A program made the position numbers and the translations under genes. From Chondrus crispus (taxonomy: Eukaryota; Rhodophyta; Florideophyceae; Gigartinales; Gigartinaceae), in contig NW_005178809.1 of assembly GCF_000350225.1 (NCBI RefSeq), positions 453,875 to 517,874 of the forward strand: a DNA stretch of 64,000 nt. The letters run 5' to 3'. The notes under the pieces are model-generated. The model was given only the letters and a program-made list of their open reading frames with translations. It was not told the origin of the DNA and searched no databases. Every line of letters begins with the position of its first letter. The stretch's first letter is position 1. Positions 59,392 to 64,000 of the stretch are shown piece by piece.

Positions 59392-59659
59392 CTGAGGTAC
59401 GGCTACTACTTTTTTCTTGACGCTCCTTGCGCGACGAGGCTGTTAACGAATACGGATACTCCTGAGCATGTTAGGTTGATGGCTCGGAGGCAGGTGGATG
59501 GGGCAGTTGACATGAATGCATCCAAGTTGTTGACGTATGTGGTTGTGATGGTGCTGCGGATTGAGGATAGCTGGTCTTTCTCTTGCGGCTTCAAGTGTTA
59601 CTCCCTCCGTCCAACGGAGCTTCGTCGCCTGGGCTATGTGGAAATTGAGTGCTCCGGAG

Positions 59660-61014
59660 TTACAAATCTCCTTCTCTTCTCCAGATGTGCTCGAGAAGAT
59701 ACCTTTGAAGTAAAGCATGGTCAACGGCATCCTGTACAGACCTTTCATGTTGAGAAATCCTTGCAGCCCAGCTTCCTAGGGGTGCATCATCTGGCTGCAG
59801 CGTTGGCGCACTGCTGTCAGTCCATGGAAACACCCCTCCGTTCACCAGGTCTTTCCCCTCAATTGACTCGCTGAGCTCCCCCATGCCGCTCTCATAGGCA
59901 TCTCTGCGTGACTCTACAATCATATTGTGAATTGTTATGCATGTCATCACGATATTGGCCATATCTTCACGGTACCACAACCTTGAAGGGCAATCCAAAA
60001 TTTGTCAGCCAGCCGTCAGCACACCAAATGCTCTCTCAACATCTTTTCTAACCGCCTCTTGTGCCTTTGAAAATCTCTTTTCTTCATTGTTGGCAGGAGT
60101 TTTGGTGGTTTTCACAAAAATAGACCAGTTGGGATATATGCCATCTGCTAGATAGTACGGAAGTGAACGAGATGTGTCGTGAGCGAGGTATGAGAATCGA
60201 GGTGAGAACGTTCCTGCAAGAATGGAGGCTGTTGTAGGCGAGGAGTCCATTAAATTGATGTCATTGAGAGAGCCCGGTGCTCCGAAGTATGCATGCCATA
60301 TCCACAGTTCCACATCGGCAATCGCTTCTAATACAATTGTTGGTTTTTTTCCTTCCCTTGAAACTGTCCCTCCCATGCCATGGGACAGTTCTTCCATGCC
60401 CAATGTAGACAATCGATACTGCCAATGCAGCCTGGGAATCCCCGTGCAGCATTTATGGACAAAATGCGTTTCAAGTCAACCTCATTTGGTTGACAAAGGT
60501 ACTCTTTCCCAAAAATGTCCAATACGATCTTACAGAACGCCTTGAGAGATAATAGACAAGTCGTCTCACTGAGTCGGAGATACTCGTCCATTGAATCTGC
60601 CGCGGTACCATAGCATACGAAGCGCTGCCACAGTACGTTGCAAGGGATGGATTCTGGGCTGTTGCAGTACATCGAACCGCTGAATAAATATGTCCTTTCC
60701 TTTTAAGGGCCATGTGTATGTATACGGTTAAATACAGTCCGAGGCATGCGAAATCGTCGCTCGAATGAAGCCTCGTCGTATCGCGGAAAGGCCGAGAAAT
60801 AATCTTGCTGGAGATTGGAATAAGCCCTTTCGAAGTCCTGATTGACGTTGCCAGATCTACCAGGGCAAGAACCGCCGAAGACTGGCTTTTCCTTTTGTTT
60901 TTCGTGCGGTAGGAGACCCCCACAGATGAGTGCAGCGACAGCCATGTCATCATCACTTTCGCCATTTGTGTCACCGTCCTTGAAGATATCCATACTGTTT
61001 TTTCTTGAAGACAT
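59660..61014 (-). mobile_element. PIF/Harbinger transposon remnant (transposase only)
   Basis: Minus-strand pieces match the Harbinger nuclease-like transposase in order. N-terminal: NVNQDFERAYSNLQQDYFSA and RRFRMPRTVFNRI (61014-60703). Middle: YGTAADSMDEYLRLSETTCL and FPGCIGSIDCLHWAWKNCPM with the first Asp (60672-60328). Core: VLEAIADVELWIWHAYFGAP, SLNDINLMD with the second Asp, YYLADGIYPNWSIFVKT and RKDVERAFGVL with the Glu (60412-60005). End: DMANIVMTCITIHNMIVES (59998-59660). The reading frame changes at least twice, one of them at a run of seven A near 60346, and a stop lies between the last two pieces. No Myb-like partner gene or terminal repeats were found. Confidence 0.87.
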
Positions 61015-61800
61015 CTGATGTGAACAGAGTTTAGCGGTGGGGTTTGTTTCAGCTCTTCATTAGACCAGGCTGGTGTACTGGTTCACCAATAGACCAACCG
61101 ATAAATATTTTACAAGTGGCAGTCATTGATTGTACGATTTCAATAGAACAGCGTGCGCGTTGGATTTGGCCTAACCCAATACTGTAATGGGAATTGCAGG
61201 CTTTGCAGTTCTATTCCTGATGAATATAATTTTATGTACAAGTACAGTATACTGATTTTTGCTACCGCTGCGGACGCTCTTAAGAGAAAAAGGCCATCGA
61301 AGCATTTGAAATGACTCGATCATTCGGTTTGTTGTCAAGATAATGTCTCACAGAAGACGTAAAGACACAAGTTAATTATTGTTGGCTTACGACTCAGGCG
61401 AACGGCGCAGTCCATTCGTATGTATTCATATTCTGCCCTGGCATCCCTACGCTTGATTTCACAAGACGTTGACGTGATACAGACCTGCTTGCTGGGTAGT
61501 GTAGAAGGCTGGTCAGCTTCCACAAGACGTTGACAGTCTTGCAATTACACACCCGGCTTTTGGTCACAATGCATTCCCTTGCTCTGATTCTGATTACGAT
61601 GTCACACTTTCCACTATTTCTGTACTTTAATATCTATAAATTTGAACCAACCAAGAAGTAAAACGCTTCTAGAATTTTCTAGGAGAAAGAAGCGATAAGA
61701 CACTCTAGCTAGTGTTCCCATGACACTACGTTTACGGAACATGGCTCTTGTCCGAAATACCGCTCAAACATCACCTGTGCTGGGGGCGTTAACAACAGTT

Positions 61801-61870
61801 GTGAAACGTGAAGCGTGAAACGTAAAGCGTGAAACGTAAAGCGTGAAACGTAAAGCGTGAAACGTGACAT
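61801..61870. repeat. 14-bp minisatellite, five units
   Basis: GTGAAACGTGAAGC, then three copies of GTGAAACGTAAAGC, then GTGAAACGTGACAT; a decayed further unit follows. Confidence 0.92.
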
Positions 61871-62654
61871 GTAAAATGTGAAGAAAGTGAGCCGTTGTGA
61901 TCGAATGTCACCTTATAGTAGTCGATCAGGCAGAGTTTTCTGAGACGAGACGTCATCAGAAATGGAAACCACTTGTCCCCTGGTACTCACAATGATGAGT
62001 TCTTAGTAGAACAACGCGGAAAGGGCAATGATTCCTAATTCGTCTTCAAAAGAGCAATTTGTGCAGATCTGAGTATAATACCACGGGGAAGAAGGTGACT
62101 AATGCTTCCGATTTTTGACTTCCCCGAGACAAACTGTCAGGAGTAGAACGTGGCTAGAGAAACCAGGCAACAAGTGAGTTGTGCCATGTTTCATGACACC
62201 AATTTGAATCATTTTGTCTGTAGGACCATCAAGCTGGAACACAGTTGTCTTCTGGAGCCTATGACGCAGCATACCTTTGCTTGAGGCTAGACGATAGGTG
62301 CAGAGCAAAAAGGGTGTCCAGAATACATCCGAAACGCCAACTCCAGTGCCTTGCTAGGGCCAGCTGAAGTGAGAACCAATAGCGCTTTTGCGTTCAAAGG
62401 CACTTTTCCAGATACATGGTTGTTTGCGATAGCCACTTTATATGAAAAGTGCTCTTCTTGCCCCAGGCAGTAATAAAATTCCAGCATTTATCCTGATTGT
62501 TGCAGAATTGATAACGGCCAACGTTTCCTTCTGGCTTTCTCAGGAGGGCTTGTTCGAATGCCACTCTTTACAAGTCATTGCAGCGGCCACGAAACTGCCG
62601 AGCCTAAGAATATCATCTGGCCCTGCCGATGCGCGGAAAACGACAAATAAAATT

Positions 62655-62671
62655 TGTGTAGCGGCTACACA
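62655..62671. repeat. Short perfect hairpin
   Basis: TGTGTAGC, G, GCTACACA, directly before the longer palindrome at 62678. Confidence 0.75.
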
Positions 62672-62677
62672 CATAGC

Positions 62678-62714
62678 GAACCTGAAGGGGCTACACTGTA
62701 GCCCCTTCAGGTTC
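62678..62714. repeat. Perfect 18-bp palindrome with 1-base spacer
   Basis: GAACCTGAAGGGGCTACA, C, TGTAGCCCCTTCAGGTTC. Pairing continues imperfectly outward (TGTGTG with CACACA). Confidence 0.9.
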
Positions 62715-62980
62715 TCTGTGTGCACTCATGCTGGCCCTTCTGTAGAAAAAAAGTTTACACGCTACTGCTCGTCCGTTTGTAGTATTGTCACCTAGAGTAG
62801 TTTTTCCTTGCAGTTTGGCCGCTCCGTCACGATGTTTTTTTTTGCTAAGCTTGCAACAACTATTACCTATCTTCGCCGTGCAGCACTTTCGCTGTCGCAC
62901 TTCTTCAACTGAAACGCTTTGTGCATTCTATACCGAAGCACCACTGCCATTTTCAGCATTGCTGAAAGACACCGTCTAGT

Positions 62981-63433
62981 ATGGGAGCCTGCTTCAGCTC
63001 CTCTGGGGGCGGTGGTGGCTATAAACCTCAACCAAAGACTCCAAGGGAACCATTCTTGATCACGCTCGCCTTTCCAGGATCTCCACCATTTAGCTTCAAT
63101 GTTTCTCCCACAGAAAGGGTTTTTGACATCCGGAAAAAGGCTACAGCTGAAATGGGGCGACGAGCTCAAAACGGTGTTGATTCTTGTAAGATTGAAGGAA
63201 CGATCATGACAGTTGATGGGGACTCTGGTGAGAACGTACATCTGCGGGATAATATGACTATTTCCGAGGCTCAACTTGAGGCGAATCAATATCTTTGGTT
63301 CCATGACAAAGCTGAAGACTCTAGGGTTCAAAATCTCCTACTTCGCAGCTCTCGTTTAACTGATAACACATCACACAACAGCAGGGGTGTGAAACAGGGC
63401 ATGATGCTCCTTAAAGAAGAAGATGCCTACTGA
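62981..63433 (+). CDS. Small acylated protein of unknown function (150 aa)
   Basis: An open frame of 150 codons. The N terminus MGACFSSSGGGGGYK has Gly2 and Ser6 for N-myristoylation and Cys4 for palmitoylation, which predicts a membrane-anchored cytosolic protein with a flexible Gly linker. The body (about 25-115) has alternating strands, FLITLAFPGSPPFSFNVSPT, then a helix, ERVFDIRKKATAEMG, and IMTVDGDSGENVHLRDNMTI; it may be a ubiquitin-like fold, though this is a guess from pattern only. The tail is polar. There is no transposon similarity, so this is probably a host gene. Confidence 0.6.
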   Translation: MGACFSSSGGGGGYKPQPKTPREPFLITLAFPGSPPFSFNVSPTERVFDIRKKATAEMGRRAQNGVDSCKIEGTIMTVDGDSGENVHLRDNMTISEAQLEANQYLWFHDKAEDSRVQNLLLRSSRLTDNTSHNSRGVKQGMMLLKEEDAY

Positions 63434-64000
63434 GAAAGGGATTTGAGAATTAGGACATCGTCCGGAATTGTGTAAGTCGATACAGTTTATCGAGAAAGGA
63501 AAGGTACGTTTCGACCTGGAGAAGTAACATAATTTAGCAGAATGCTGCAGTCAATGCTCCTGCTTTCACAGAAACTATATCGACTGCGCAAAGATTTTCG
63601 CCCGGGCACAGGGTTTGCGAACATGCGGTGGAGTTTCATTGGTATTTTTCTTCCACAACATGAGTTTCCTCCACATGAGGTTGGCCTCGACACCAATTTT
63701 GTGTAGGGTTGTCCCGGGATTACACTTGTCATTATTATAAACTGACCTCTTGCTTAAGTTACAGACCGTCTCATATGTCAGAAAGCTCTTGATTGACAGT
63801 ACCTTTGCACATAGTCACAAAGAGTAGCAATCTATGACTTTCAGATAGACATCGTAGTATATGATTTTGTACCGAAATGGAGCTCAAGTTCCCGGTCTTC
63901 CGATGTAACCACAATTGATGTGTACTTGAGTGAGTTACAAAGTCTTCGTTACTGTGATATATGAATAGATATTTGAATGTTTAATGAATTCTTTGACGTT
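63434..64000. other. Right flank, no gene recognised
   Basis: AT-rich sequence with no domain-bearing frame, probably the 3' untranslated region and spacer after the gene at 62981. Confidence 0.5.

Larger units (their letters stand above)
61015..62980. other. Stretch without recognised genes
   Basis: AT-rich, with only short frames. It holds a 14-bp minisatellite (61801-61870), TCACAGAAGACG-type non-coding sequence and a group of hairpins at 62655-62714. The last 200 bases may contain the promoter of the gene that starts at 62981. Confidence 0.5.

Noticed and set aside
61801-61870. CRISPR-like array
   Set aside because: Units of 14 bases follow each other directly without spacers; it is a minisatellite.
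1-64000. tRNA, rRNA, spliceosomal RNA or telomere repeat arrays
   Set aside because: No cloverleaf with the expected A and B boxes, no rRNA core sequence and no short G-rich tandem array was recognised by eye.

Overview
The window is nuclear DNA of a eukaryote. It carries telomerase reverse transcriptase, a nucleotidyltransferase with a PAP-associated domain, chromodomain-bearing Ty3/gypsy elements and four kinds of eukaryotic DNA transposon. Several long host-type genes are uninterrupted: the telomerase gene codes for 1,117 residues and the nucleotidyltransferase for 796. The genome therefore looks intron-poor. My best guess is a red alga of the Chondrus type, but this rests on gene style and transposon content only. 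No rRNA, tRNA or organelle marker is present to prove it.

Left part (1-11.7 kb) is mostly host sequence: a Ser-rich protein of unknown function (1303-2757), a weak small reading frame (3611-4033), an assembly gap (5393-5534), a TUTase/non-canonical poly(A) polymerase (5601-7991, +) and, tail to tail with it, an intronless telomerase reverse transcriptase (8369-11722, -).

From 12.4 to 24.6 kb there are plain DNA transposons and related genes. A broken or spliced multi-frame gene (12370-17739, +) has zinc-ribbon-like cysteines at its start, an XPG/PIN-like acidic core and a CXC domain at its end. A PCIF1-like adenine methyltransferase (17831-18871, -) converges on it 91 bp away. Next come pogo/Tigger-like remnants, a decayed piggyBac-like transposon (21234-23338), a short TA-flanked element (24177-24546) and a pair of direct repeats that each lead into a different hairpin.

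From 24.6 to 59.4 kb lies a nest of Ty3/gypsy fossils, each placed by its LTRs and 5-bp target duplications. Element A (25276-37563, +; 590-bp LTRs; duplication GTCAC) sits inside element C (-), whose 659-bp 5' LTR is 43202-43860. Element C sits in the gag of element D (-). Element B (44698-55724, +; 671-bp LTRs; duplication GCGAC) also sits in the gag of D, its own family relative. An apparently intact pogo-like transposon (56897-59159) sits in the 5' LTR of D. A and B have gag, protease, RT, RNase H, integrase and a chromodomain. Each also has a long, mutually similar antisense reading frame between pol and the 3' LTR, which is the most striking feature of the window. A and B also share a U5-PBS hairpin with compensating changes and an internal copy of the polypurine tract.

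Right part (59.4-64 kb) holds a decayed PIF/Harbinger transposase (59660-61014, -), a stretch without genes that has a 14-bp minisatellite and a perfect 18-bp palindrome, and a small probably myristoylated protein (62981-63433, +).
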